Origin: Marivivens aquimaris | GTDB taxonomy: Bacteria > Pseudomonadota > Alphaproteobacteria > Rhodobacterales > Rhodobacteraceae | Assembly: GCF_015220045.1 (NCBI RefSeq) | Contig: NZ_JADBGB010000004.1 | Coordinates: 73,941 to 137,940, forward strand | Reading direction: 5' to 3' | DNA: 64,000 nt | In this document: positions 54,589 through 63,561 of the stretch, piece by piece | Numbering within the stretch: the stretch's first letter is position 1 | Layout: the number at the start of each line of letters is the position of its first letter | Made by a program: the position numbers and the translations under genes | The notes under the pieces: model-generated | The model's database searches: none | The model's input: the letters and a program-made list of their open reading frames with translations, nothing else | Told to the model about the DNA's origin: nothing

Positions 54589-55469
54589 GCCGTGGCCATC
54601 TTTCTTTCGCTGAGCAACATCCGGACGTACCAGATCGAGATCAGCATCATGATTGCGGTGAGGATCCAGGCCAGTGCCGAGGCATAGCCCATGTCGTACC
54701 ATTTGAAGCCGACGTTGAAGATGAAGAAGGCCAGCGTCTCGGTCGAGGTGCCGGGCCCACCGCCAGTCAGCGTCACAACCTGGTCGAACATCTTCAGTGC
54801 GAAGATCGTCTTCAGCACGGCCACCACCAGCAGCACGCCCCTCATTTGCGGCAGCACAATGCCGAAGATGATGCGCAGGGTGGAGGCACCGTCGATCCGA
54901 GCGGCTTCTTCGGTCTCTCGCGGCACGGAGGCCAGGCCGCCGAGGCACATGAAAGTCATGTAGGGCGCCCAGTGCCAGACATCCGTCAGCACGAGGATTG
55001 CCATCGCCAGATCGGGGCTGGCCAGCCAGGGCGTGCCGTCCAGCGCCGGGAAGACAGCGCCGAGGCCCTTGGCAATGACGCCGAACTCGGGATTGAACAT
55101 GAAGCGGTAGCTGACACCGATCAGCGCCGGGCTCATGGCGAAGGGCAGGATCAGGATCACCCGGGTGAAGGTGTGCATCTTGCCTTTGCGTCGCAACAAC
55201 AGCGCCAGAGACATGGCGATCACCAGGGTCAGCGCCACGCTGGTCAGAACGAAGATCGTGGTCACCCAGAGCGAGTTCTGAAACCCCGGCTCGGTAAACG
55301 CATGGCCGAAATTCTCAAGGCCGACGAAGTCGCCGGGGCGGCGTTGCTTGGTGAGGTCCCATTCGCGGAACGCGGTGACCAGCGAATAGGCAAGCGGATA
55401 CAGCGTCGTCGCCAGCACGATCAGGAATGCCGGGACAAGCAGTAGATATGACAGCGACCTGTCCTGCAT
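54585..55469 (-). CDS. Sugar-type ABC permease, UgpA/MalF type
   Basis: 294 residues, six or more helices, with LSYLLLVPAFLIVLATTLYPL at the start and the EAA loop ETEEAARIDGASTLRIIFGIVLPQM near 200. Partner of the MalG-type permease, with which it is coupled. The 64-bp gap to the binding-protein gene carries the ribosome site. Confidence 0.92.
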   Translation of the reverse strand: MQDRSLSYLLLVPAFLIVLATTLYPLAYSLVTAFREWDLTKQRRPGDFVGLENFGHAFTEPGFQNSLWVTTIFVLTSVALTLVIAMSLALLLRRKGKMHTFTRVILILPFAMSPALIGVSYRFMFNPEFGVIAKGLGAVFPALDGTPWLASPDLAMAILVLTDVWHWAPYMTFMCLGGLASVPRETEEAARIDGASTLRIIFGIVLPQMRGVLLVVAVLKTIFALKMFDQVVTLTGGGPGTSTETLAFFIFNVGFKWYDMGYASALAWILTAIMMLISIWYVRMLLSERKMATA

Positions 55470-55533
55470 GTTGTACCTTTCTGAGGAGGAAGGGTGGCGC
55501 GCCCGGGGAGCAGGGCGCGCCTGGGACCGGGGA

Positions 55534-56808
55534 TCAGCGGATACGCGCGATTTCCTCGGCCGCGTGGTTCAGCGCCGCGGCGGTGTCGGCCTCCTCGCCG
55601 CTTGCGAGGCTGGAAATAGCGGTTTCGAGGATTTCCGAGATCCGCGGCCAGTTGTCGCCGAAGTCCATGCCTTCGGCCGTGGCCAGCGCCTCGGCGGCGG
55701 CGGAATGCATCCCGCCCCAGCGCGCGTTGACCTCTTCATCACGCAGGTTGGAGAAATGCACCGCGACCACTTCGGAGCCGTTTTCATCCAGCAGTACCTC
55801 GCGCTCCAGTTCCGGATCGGTCAGCCAGCCGAGGAACTCCGCCGCAGCATCCTTGTTGTCCGCGCCTTCGGTCACGGCGAAGATCCAGGTATTTGTGAAG
55901 GTGGTCTTGTCCGCCCCGCCCACGGAGGGCAGCGAGGTAAAGCCGATCTGGTCGGCTGTCAGCTTGGATTGCTCGGGATCAGAGAGCTGCGAGCGCACCC
56001 ACCACCAGACCGGCAGCATGGCGGAATTGCCCTGCTTGAAGCTGTTGACCGCATCCTGTTCGACGAATGTGGCCGAGCCTGCGGGGGCGATCTTTTCCTC
56101 GGTCAGCAGGCTGACATATTGCTCGGTCGCAGCGATGCCTGCCTCGGAATTGAAGGCCGGGTCGCCGTTTTCATCAAACAGGTCGCCGCCATGGCCCCAG
56201 AGCAGGTTGATCCAGACCATCAGGTTCTGGCCGTTCAGCTTGCCATAGGGCAGCGCGACACCAGCGGCATCGGTGTTCTCCTGCACCGCCTTCGCGGCCG
56301 TCACCAGTTCATCCCAGGTCGACGGTGCTTCGACGCCAGCCTGCTCCAGCAGGTCCTTGCGATAGAACAGGAGTTGCACATGGCCGCGCACCGGCAGGCC
56401 GACCAGCTCGCCATTCAACATGCCGTGGCGCAGGTGCGCCGGGGGGAAATCGTCCAGGTCCGTGCCTTGCGCCTCGATTTCGTCGCCGATGGGCTGCACG
56501 AGCATCTGCAACGACGGCACCCACTGGTCCATGATCGAAACGACATCGTAATCGCCGCCCGCCACCATCTCGGTGGTCAGCGCTTCTTTCATGTTGGGGA
56601 AGGGCACATAGTCATAGAGCACGTCGATGCCGGTGGCTTCTTCAAACGCGGCGAGTCGCGCTTCATGCGCTTCGAACTGGCTGGATTTGACCGCCAGCAC
56701 ATGCACGGTTTCGCCGTCGTAAGGCTTGCCCGCGGTCGCTTCCCAGGCGCTGACGCCGGATCCGAATGTTGCCGCCGCAATGGCAAGGGCGCTGGTGAGA
56801 TGTTTCAT
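55534..56808 (-). CDS. ABC transporter sugar-binding protein (family 1)
   Basis: 424 residues with a signal peptide ending near residue 20 (AIAAATFGSGVSAWE). The extracellular solute-binding family 1 pattern is seen in LAAFEEATGIDVLYDYVPFPNM, GGDYDVVSIMDQW and the late NKDAAAEFLGWLTDPE. First gene of the leftward operon; its ligand, probably a sugar, sugar acid or glycoside, is the substrate of the cupin/aldolase/Otn set. An AT-rich divergent region separates it from the GntR gene. Confidence 0.9.
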   Translation of the reverse strand: MKHLTSALAIAAATFGSGVSAWEATAGKPYDGETVHVLAVKSSQFEAHEARLAAFEEATGIDVLYDYVPFPNMKEALTTEMVAGGDYDVVSIMDQWVPSLQMLVQPIGDEIEAQGTDLDDFPPAHLRHGMLNGELVGLPVRGHVQLLFYRKDLLEQAGVEAPSTWDELVTAAKAVQENTDAAGVALPYGKLNGQNLMVWINLLWGHGGDLFDENGDPAFNSEAGIAATEQYVSLLTEEKIAPAGSATFVEQDAVNSFKQGNSAMLPVWWWVRSQLSDPEQSKLTADQIGFTSLPSVGGADKTTFTNTWIFAVTEGADNKDAAAEFLGWLTDPELEREVLLDENGSEVVAVHFSNLRDEEVNARWGGMHSAAAEALATAEGMDFGDNWPRISEILETAISSLASGEEADTAAALNHAAEEIARIR

Positions 56809-56867
56809 GTGATCCTCCCTCTGAAACTGCCTGCAAGCTAGAGAAGGTGTGATTCGTAGTCAATAGG

Positions 56868-56885
56868 ATTATTGATAATTTTATC
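56868..56885. promoter_or_regulatory. AT-rich overlapping palindromes before the ABC operon
   Basis: ATTAT-TG-ATAAT (56868-56879) and GATAA-TT-TTATC (56874-56885) overlap in the 139-bp spacer between the ABC operon and the divergent GntR gene. It is the only AT-rich block in the vicinity. It is a plausible operator for that GntR regulator and a -10 region. Confidence 0.5.
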
Positions 56886-56947
56886 ATTGCGGTGTCGGGC
56901 GGCATTGTTTAAGCTTACGGGAAAGTCCCTGACCAAGGCCCGATCCC

Positions 56948-57604
56948 ATGCCGAACGCACTCCAGAATGACCTGGAAAATGACATTATTTTCGGGGTTTA
57001 CCCGCCGGGCACGCGGATCACCGAGGATACGGTGATGGAAACCTACGACGCCAAGCGCCACGCGGTACGGAACGCATTTGCCGAGCTGGAAAACCAGGGA
57101 TTGCTGGTGCATCGCCCGCGGCGCGGCGTCGAGGTGGTGGATTTCACCCCCGACGAGGTGGACGCGCTCTACGACCTGCGAATCGTGCTGGAAACCGCCG
57201 CCGCCCGGCGCACCCCCCTGCCCGCCCCCGTCGAAACGACCGACGCGCTCGAGGTGCTGGCCGACCGCCACGCCGAGGCGGTCAGGAACGGCACCTTCCG
57301 CGAGGTCTACGAGCTGAACCAGCAGTTCCACGAGCTGCAATACAGCTGCTGCCCGAACCCGCGTCTGGCCCGGCTGATCGCCCAGCACGCCCGCATGGCC
57401 CAGCCGATCCGGGTGGTGAAATACGACGACACCGACCACATGGCGACCATCATCGGCCAGCACCGCGACATCATCACCGCCCTGCGCGGCACCTCGACCG
57501 AGGCCTACGAAGCCAGCGTCCGCGCGCATCTGCCGGCCTCGGCAGAGGCCTATCGCACCCTTTATGAACGCCGGTTCGCAGGCCGCAAGCTGGCCCAGAA
57601 GTGA
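56948..57604 (+). CDS. GntR-family regulator
   Basis: 218 residues: winged helix at about 5-65 (ITEDTVMETYDAKRHAVRNAFAELENQGLL is the HTH, quoted here by its ends) and an FCD ligand domain with QFHELQ and HRDIITAL as metal-type His positions. It is divergent from the sugar ABC operon, and its stop is 28 bp from the convergent 2-hydroxyacid dehydrogenase operon. It most likely controls the ABC/cupin/Otn operon. Confidence 0.85.
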   Translation: MPNALQNDLENDIIFGVYPPGTRITEDTVMETYDAKRHAVRNAFAELENQGLLVHRPRRGVEVVDFTPDEVDALYDLRIVLETAAARRTPLPAPVETTDALEVLADRHAEAVRNGTFREVYELNQQFHELQYSCCPNPRLARLIAQHARMAQPIRVVKYDDTDHMATIIGQHRDIITALRGTSTEAYEASVRAHLPASAEAYRTLYERRFAGRKLAQK

Positions 57605-57632
57605 ACACGCGGCCACGGGGTCGCGCGCCTGC

Positions 57633-58601
57633 CTAGACCACCCGGCTCGGCAGCACCTTGCCGGCAAAGAACGCGTCGAGGTTGTCGGCCGCAAGGTGCC
57701 CCATGGCTTCGCGGACCTCCCGGGTCGCCGAACCGATATGCGGCAGCAGCGTCACGTTCTCCATCGACCGCAGCGACTCCGGCACATTGGGCTCTTCGGC
57801 AAAGACATCCAGACCGGCTCCGGAAATCCGCCCCTCGGCCAGCGCGGCGATCAGCGCCTCCTCGTCGATGCTGTCTCCGCGGGCCGTGTTAACGAGGTAG
57901 GCCTCGGGCTTCATGCGCGCGATATGCTGTGCCGTCACCAGCGGCGCGGCGCCGCCGCCCGGCACATGGACCGACACCACATCCGCCGCCGCCATCACCG
58001 TGCCGATGCTGTCGAGCCGGCGTGCAGGAAAGGGCAGATCGGCGATCTCCGACCGGTTGTAATAGACGATCTCCATGCCGAAGCCCGCCGCGGCCCGCGC
58101 CGCCGTGGCACGGCCGATCCGGCCCATGCCGATGATCCCCAGCACCTTGCCCTGGATGCTGCGGCCCAGCCCCTCGACGATTGAAAACCCCTGCCAGCGC
58201 CCCTCGCGCAGCCGCTTCTCGGCGGCATAGGCGTGCCGGGTGGCCGCGAGGATCAGCAGCAGCGCAGTATCGGCGGTGGCATCGGTCAGCACGTCCGGCG
58301 TGTTCGTCACCACGACCCCCGCCTGCCGCGCGGCCTCGGTGTCGATGTTGGAATACCCGACACCCACGTTGGCAATGATGCCTGCGCGCCGGCCCTCGGC
58401 CTGCAGCATGTCTGCCGTGATCCGGTCGCTGACCGTCGGCATCACGGCGTCATGGCTGCGCAACGCCGCTGCCAGCGCCTCGGCCGACAGCGGCCTGTCG
58501 TCGGGGTTGAAGGTCACTTTATAGCCCTCGCGTAGCCGCGCCTCGACCGGCGCTGGCAGCCGGCGGGTCACCAGAAGGCTCGGGCGCGCCGCGCCGTTCA
58601 T
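57633..58601 (-). CDS. D-2-hydroxyacid dehydrogenase (glyoxylate/hydroxypyruvate reductase type)
   Basis: 322 residues. The NAD(P) motif is GIIGMGRIGRATAARA (about 150-165), catalytic Arg in NTARGDSIDEEAL, Glu in DVFAEEPNVP and His in LLPHIGSATREVR. The order matches the 2-hydroxyacid dehydrogenase superfamily. It overlaps the RraA-like gene by 4 nt and ends the leftward operon. Substrate unknown; a sugar-acid or glycerate-type product of the operon is probable. Confidence 0.9.
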   Translation of the reverse strand: MNGAARPSLLVTRRLPAPVEARLREGYKVTFNPDDRPLSAEALAAALRSHDAVMPTVSDRITADMLQAEGRRAGIIANVGVGYSNIDTEAARQAGVVVTNTPDVLTDATADTALLLILAATRHAYAAEKRLREGRWQGFSIVEGLGRSIQGKVLGIIGMGRIGRATAARAAAGFGMEIVYYNRSEIADLPFPARRLDSIGTVMAAADVVSVHVPGGGAAPLVTAQHIARMKPEAYLVNTARGDSIDEEALIAALAEGRISGAGLDVFAEEPNVPESLRSMENVTLLPHIGSATREVREAMGHLAADNLDAFFAGKVLPSRVV

Positions 58602-59308
58602 GTCCGGGCCGCCTCGAACTCTGCCCAGACCTCTTCGAGCCGGTCGATGTCGAAACCGGGCTCGCGCGCCGGACCGAGAACGATGCTTTCGCTGGCGACC
58701 ACCGTCTCGATCGCCTGCTTGAGATCGGGGATCACCTCGTCGGGGATGACCAATGCGCCGTGCCGGTCGGCGTGGATCAGCTCACCCTGGGCGACCCGCA
58801 TCCCCATGATGCTGACCTCGCTGCCGATATCGACCACATGCACATAGCCGTGGCTCGGCCCGATCGATCCGGCCAGCACTGGGAAGCCCTCATCGATCAC
58901 ATCGAGATCGCGCAGCACTCCGTTGGTGACCGCGCCGGCCAGCCCCAGACCCTTGTGCACCGCCACATGCACCTCGCCCCACCAGCCGGCGATGCAATTG
59001 GGATAATCCACATCCTCGACCACCGCCGCCGTCGGACCCGTACCGCCGGCCATGGCGCGGAAATAGTCCATCCGCCGGGCGCGGATCACCTCGGGCGCCT
59101 CGGTCGGCGGCGCCAGCCCGGAAATCCGGGCGGTCCGTGCGAAGCCCACGATCGCCGGATCGCCGGGCTTCGAATGCTGCATGGTGCCGCGGGTGAAGCG
59201 GTTGAAGCCGCGTCTGCCCTGCGCCACCTCGATGGCATTGCAGACAGTGGGGGTGTCGACCTCGCGCAGGAGAGCGAGCAGGTCGTCGGGAAGTGCAATC
59301 TCGGTCAT
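58598..59308 (-). CDS. RraA-family protein (oxaloacetate/HMG-type aldolase fold)
   Basis: 236 residues of the RraA/HMG aldolase fold. The metal and pyruvate-binding blocks are visible: GGWWGEV-like AGWWGEVHV, GAVTNGVLRDLD with the conserved Arg-Asp, and IHADRHGALVIP. Relatives act as 4-hydroxy-4-methyl-2-oxoglutarate or oxaloacetate lyases; RNase E inhibition is a different clade. Placed between a hydroxyacid dehydrogenase and an SDR, it is probably catabolic. Confidence 0.85.
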   Translation of the reverse strand: MTEIALPDDLLALLREVDTPTVCNAIEVAQGRRGFNRFTRGTMQHSKPGDPAIVGFARTARISGLAPPTEAPEVIRARRMDYFRAMAGGTGPTAAVVEDVDYPNCIAGWWGEVHVAVHKGLGLAGAVTNGVLRDLDVIDEGFPVLAGSIGPSHGYVHVVDIGSEVSIMGMRVAQGELIHADRHGALVIPDEVIPDLKQAIETVVASESIVLGPAREPGFDIDRLEEVWAEFEAART

Positions 59309-59342
59309 GAGGTCTCGTCCTTTAATTTGTCTCGCCGCCGGC

Positions 59343-60107
59343 TCAACCCGCTGTCCAGCCGCCGTCGATCAGCAGCGAGGTGCCGGTGACCAGTGCCGCC
59401 GCATCCGAAGCCAGATAGACCACCGCGCCCATCACATCCTCGACCTCGCCGATCCGGCCGAGCTTTATCTTGCTTTCGACCCAGGCCCGCCGCTCGGGGT
59501 CCTGCAGCGTCTGCGCGCCCAGCGGCGTGGCGATGAAGGTCGGGCAGAGGCTGTTGATCCGGATGCCGGAGGGCCCCCATTCGATGGCCATGGACTTCAC
59601 CATCCCTTCCAGCCCGTGCTTGCTGGCCGAGTAAACCGCGCGGTCGATGCCGCCCACATGTCCCATCTGCGATGAGATGTGGATGATCGAGCCGCGCTTG
59701 CCGGCGGCCATCATCGCCCTGGCCGCCCAGGCCGACAGGAAGTGCGCCGAGCGCAGGTTGACCCCCATCGCCGCGTCATAGTCCTCGGGCGTGGTGTCGA
59801 TGGCCGGACCGTGCCGGGCGATGCCGGCGGAATTCACCACGATGTCGAAGGCCTGCCCGGCCAGCGCTGCCTCGAGCGCCGGCAGATCGCCCTGGTCGAG
59901 CACCAGTGCCTCGGCCGAGAACCCTTCGGCCTGCATGGCCGCCACGGTCTCGTTCAGCCGCGCTTCGCCGCGGGCTGCGCAGACCACATGCGCGCCCGCT
60001 TCGGCCAGCGCCACGGCGCAGCCCTGGCCGATACCCGAGGAGGCACCGGTCACCAGCGCGCGGCGCCCGTCAAGCCGCATGGACGGGGTTCGGGGCAGTT
60101 TCATCAT
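59343..60107 (-). CDS. Short-chain dehydrogenase/reductase
   Basis: About 254 residues, classical SDR. The cofactor motif is TGASSGIGQG (near 20), NSAGIA near 92, catalytic Ser in IIHISSQMG and YxxxK in YSASKHG (about 160). Acidic or neutral residues after the second strand suggest NAD preference, which is uncertain. The start may be either of two adjacent ATGs (60107 or 60104). It follows the HisD-like gene by 52 bp. Confidence 0.9.
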   Translation of the reverse strand: MMKLPRTPSMRLDGRRALVTGASSGIGQGCAVALAEAGAHVVCAARGEARLNETVAAMQAEGFSAEALVLDQGDLPALEAALAGQAFDIVVNSAGIARHGPAIDTTPEDYDAAMGVNLRSAHFLSAWAARAMMAAGKRGSIIHISSQMGHVGGIDRAVYSASKHGLEGMVKSMAIEWGPSGIRINSLCPTFIATPLGAQTLQDPERRAWVESKIKLGRIGEVEDVMGAVVYLASDAAALVTGTSLLIDGGWTAG

Positions 60108-60159
60108 GGCGCGTCCAGTTCTTCTTCGTTTCCGAAACATCCCGCTGCTTGCGGCCGGC

Positions 60160-61491
60160 TCACTCGGCGGCTTCGCGATAGGGCGCGCCGGTGCCATAGG
60201 GCACGTTCACCCCACCATAGCGCCGCACCCGGATGTTGCACTGCTCGGCATGTCCGACAAAACCCTCGAGCATGCAGAGCCGCGAGCCGTATTCGCCGAT
60301 CATCGCCGCCGCCGCATCGGTTGTCACCTTCTGATAGCTGTGGGTCTTGAGGTACTTGCCCACCCAGAGCCCGCCCGTATAGCGCCCCGCCTTCTTGGTC
60401 GGCAGGGTGTGGTTGGTGCCGATCACCTTGTCCCCATTGGCCACATTGGTCCGCGGCCCAAGGAAGAGCGCGCCGTAGCAGGTCATGTGCTCGAGGAACC
60501 AGTCGTCGCGGTCGGTCATGACCTGCACGTGCTCGCTGGCGATGTCGTCGGCCACCTCCAGCATCTCCTCGTAAGTGTCGCAGACGATCACCTCGCCGTA
60601 ATCCTCCCAGGACACCTTCGCGGTGCCGGCGGTGGGCAGGATGCCCAGCAGGCGGTCGATCTCGGACAGGGTCTCCTTCGCCAGCTTCTCGGAGTTGGTC
60701 AGCAGCACGCAGGGGCTGTTGTAGCCATGTTCGGCCTGCCCCAGCAGATCGGTGGCGCAAAGCTCGGCATCGGCGGCGCTGTCGTCGGCGATCACCATGG
60801 TTTCGGTCGGGCCGGCGAAGAGGTCGATCCCCACCCGGCCGAACAACTGGCGCTTGGCCTCGGCGACGAAGGCATTGCCCGGGCCCACGAGCAGGTGCAC
60901 CGGGTCGATCGTCTCGGTGCCGATCGCCATCGCGCCCACCGCCTGGATGCCGCCCAGCAAGTAGATCTCGTCGGCGCCGCCCAAGTGCATCGCGGCAATG
61001 ACGCCGGGGTTCGGCTCGCCATTGAACGGCGGCGTGCAGGCAACGATGCGCGGCACGCCGGCGACCTTGGCGGTCGCCACGGACATGTGCGCCGAGGCCA
61101 CCATCGGAAACTTGCCGCCGGGAACGTAGCAGCCCACGGATTGTACGGGGATGTTCTTGTGGCCGAGGATCACCCCCGGCAGCGTTTCCACCTCAATGTC
61201 CTGCATCGAGTCGCGCTGGGCCTGGGCAAATTTCGTCACCTGCTCCTGGGCGAACCGGATATCAGCCAGGTCGCGCGGCGACACCTTCGCGATGATCGCC
61301 TCGATCTCGGCCTCCGACAGCCGATAGCTTTCGCGCTCACAGCTGTCGAACTTCACCGCAAGATCACGCACTGCCGCATCGCCGCGGGCGTCGATGTCCT
61401 TGAGAGTGGCAGCGACCACCGAGGCGGTCCTAGCGTCGTCCTCGGCGCGGTCCGCTTCGGGCTTGCCGCGCTTGAGATAGGTGATGGTCAT
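60160..61491 (-). CDS. Histidinol-dehydrogenase-like catabolic dehydrogenase (HpsN-like)
   Basis: 443 residues of the HisD fold: [15 protein letters not shown] near 125, [16 protein letters not shown] near 215, [13 protein letters not shown] near 240 and QAEHGYNSP with the zinc-type Gln-His near 265. It is not in a his operon and its sequence belongs to the paralogous catabolic group, whose best-known member, HpsN, oxidises dihydroxypropanesulfonate to sulfolactate. No sulfonate-specific gene is recognised here, so the substrate is open; an NAD-linked two-step oxidation of a primary alcohol in a sugar-like acid is likely. Confidence 0.82.
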   Translation of the reverse strand: MTITYLKRGKPEADRAEDDARTASVVAATLKDIDARGDAAVRDLAVKFDSCERESYRLSEAEIEAIIAKVSPRDLADIRFAQEQVTKFAQAQRDSMQDIEVETLPGVILGHKNIPVQSVGCYVPGGKFPMVASAHMSVATAKVAGVPRIVACTPPFNGEPNPGVIAAMHLGGADEIYLLGGIQAVGAMAIGTETIDPVHLLVGPGNAFVAEAKRQLFGRVGIDLFAGPTETMVIADDSAADAELCATDLLGQAEHGYNSPCVLLTNSEKLAKETLSEIDRLLGILPTAGTAKVSWEDYGEVIVCDTYEEMLEVADDIASEHVQVMTDRDDWFLEHMTCYGALFLGPRTNVANGDKVIGTNHTLPTKKAGRYTGGLWVGKYLKTHSYQKVTTDAAAAMIGEYGSRLCMLEGFVGHAEQCNIRVRRYGGVNVPYGTGAPYREAAE

Positions 61492-61582
61492 GTCGGGATC
61501 TCCCCTCGTCTTTGTCTGTAGAACAGATGTTACGGGCGGCGGCCCCGGATGGTGGGGGGCCGCCGGTGAACTGCGGGTGCCG

Positions 61583-63487
61583 TCAGACCGCTTGCGGCCG
61601 GAGCGACTGGTGCGCCTCGGTCGCCTGCCGCGACAGCACTACCAGACCGCCCAGGATCAACGCGGCGGTGAGCGTGGCCCACCAGGGCGGCATCAGAGCA
61701 AGCCCCACCGGCAGCGCCCAGAGCACCCGCGAGACCCCGCCCCAGGGCAGGCGCGCGCCCCCCAGAAGATGCGCTACACCAAGGGCAAAGACGGCGCCGG
61801 ACAGCACGGCCCGTGCGATGGCCTCGGTGCCGCCGCCGCCCAGCATGCCGGGATAGGCGAGAAACAGCATCGGCAGCGCATAGGCGGTGGCGCCGAGCCG
61901 CAGGGTCTCCATCGCCACTTTCATCCAGGGGGCCTGGGCAATGGTCGAAGCGACGAAGACGCCCAGGCAGACCGGCGGCGTGATCACCGAAAGCGCGGCG
62001 TAGTAGAGCACGAACATATGCACCACCAGCGGGTCGATGCCCTGCTGGATCAGTGCCGGGGCAAAGACCGCGGCGACCATCACATAGGCGGCCGAGGTCG
62101 GCAGACCCATGCCGGCGATCAGGCAGACGACGGCCATCAGCCCGGCGATCAGCCAGATCTGCCCCTGGCCGATGGCCAGCACCGCCGAGGTGACGGCGAC
62201 GCCGAACCCGGTCAGGTTGATCATCGCCACGAAGACCTGGGCGCCGACCAGAAGAATGCCGACGATCACCACGCCCTTGCCGCCTGCCTCGAGCGCGCGC
62301 AGGATGATGCCGAAAACTGCGCGCGGGTCCTCGCCGGCGGCGATCCTCCCGATGAAGACCGCGATCAGCATGGCGATCATGCCGTAACAGGCGGTCAATT
62401 CGACCGAGTTGCCGTTGATCACCCCGAAGGCCAGCCCGCCGAGCCCCGCCGCAATTGGCGCCAGCCGGGTGAAGCTCATCGCGCCGCGCCAGTCAGGCAG
62501 ATCCTCGGCGCTGACCGGGGCAAAGCTCTGGCGTCGGGCGATCACATGCACGGTTGCATAAATGCCGAGGTAGAAGAGCAGCGCCGGCACCACGCCCGCC
62601 AGCGCAATGGACCAGTAGTTCACCCCCACCAGCTCGGCCATGACGAAGGCCGCGGTCCCCATGATCGGCGGCGCCAACTGGCCACCGGTCGAGGCGATCG
62701 CCTCGACCGCGCCGGCATAGGCGGGCGGGTACTTCAGACGCTTCATCAGCGGAATGGTGAAATTGCCGGTGGTCGCCACATTGGCCACGGTCGAGCCGTT
62801 GATCGCGCCGAAGAAGCCAGAGGCGAAGGTGGCGATCTTGGCCGCTCCGCCGGGGCGTGACCCGCCGAGACGGGCCGAGAGGTCGAAGAAAGTCTCGCCG
62901 GCGCCGGTGTGCAGCAGGATCGCGCCGAACAGGACGAAAGCCGCCAGCGTGGTCGAGGCGACGTTGACCAGCATGCCCCAGAGGCCGCGGTCCGACAGGA
63001 AGATGATCTCGGTCAGATAGCCCATGTCGAAGCCGCGATGGCCGAATTGGCCGGGGATCAGGTAGCCGAAGAAGGCATATGTCACGGCGCTCAGCACGAT
63101 CAGCGGGAACACCCAGTTCGACGTCCGCCGCGCCAGTTCCAACACGCATAGCAATGTGCCGAACCCCATCACCGTGTCCCGGGTGGTGGCCCAGGGCAGT
63201 TCGTTCATGATGGTTTCGTAATTGCCGATGATATAGGTGCCAGAGACGGTCACCAGGCCGACGATCGCAGCGTCGATCGCCATGCCCAGCGGACGCCAGC
63301 GGCTACCCTCGAACAGCGGATTCATCAACACCGCCAGAGCGACGATGGTCATCACGAAAAGCGAGCGCTGCACCAGCGATTCGAAGGGGCCGTTGAAGGA
63401 GGTGTAGAACACGAAGGCGCCGAGCAGGGCGGCAAGCCCGGCAATGCTCGCCTGACGGAGCTTTGTGAGAAACGGGAGGTTGGGCAT
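61583..63487 (-). CDS. TRAP transporter fused permease (TAXI type)
   Basis: 634-residue protein joining the 4-helix and 12-helix TRAP permeases, as in TAXI systems. The DctM core has [23 protein letters not shown] cut at family motifs, [21 protein letters not shown] and [14 protein letters not shown]. An additional hydrophobic C-terminal stretch is present. It belongs with the TAXI binding protein encoded 74 bp upstream. Confidence 0.92.
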   Translation of the reverse strand: MPNLPFLTKLRQASIAGLAALLGAFVFYTSFNGPFESLVQRSLFVMTIVALAVLMNPLFEGSRWRPLGMAIDAAIVGLVTVSGTYIIGNYETIMNELPWATTRDTVMGFGTLLCVLELARRTSNWVFPLIVLSAVTYAFFGYLIPGQFGHRGFDMGYLTEIIFLSDRGLWGMLVNVASTTLAAFVLFGAILLHTGAGETFFDLSARLGGSRPGGAAKIATFASGFFGAINGSTVANVATTGNFTIPLMKRLKYPPAYAGAVEAIASTGGQLAPPIMGTAAFVMAELVGVNYWSIALAGVVPALLFYLGIYATVHVIARRQSFAPVSAEDLPDWRGAMSFTRLAPIAAGLGGLAFGVINGNSVELTACYGMIAMLIAVFIGRIAAGEDPRAVFGIILRALEAGGKGVVIVGILLVGAQVFVAMINLTGFGVAVTSAVLAIGQGQIWLIAGLMAVVCLIAGMGLPTSAAYVMVAAVFAPALIQQGIDPLVVHMFVLYYAALSVITPPVCLGVFVASTIAQAPWMKVAMETLRLGATAYALPMLFLAYPGMLGGGGTEAIARAVLSGAVFALGVAHLLGGARLPWGGVSRVLWALPVGLALMPPWWATLTAALILGGLVVLSRQATEAHQSLRPQAV

Positions 63488-63561
63488 CTCGGCACCTTTC
63501 GGCAGAGGAAGGTCCGGGGCGGGGCAGCAGTAAGCAACCCCGCCCGCATCGATCGGTTGCG

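Noticed and set aside
60160-61491. Histidine-biosynthesis hisD, linked to the hut genes
   Set aside because: No other his biosynthesis gene is near, and it sits in a catabolic operon with an SDR, an RraA-like protein and a TRAP transporter, as the paralogous group does.
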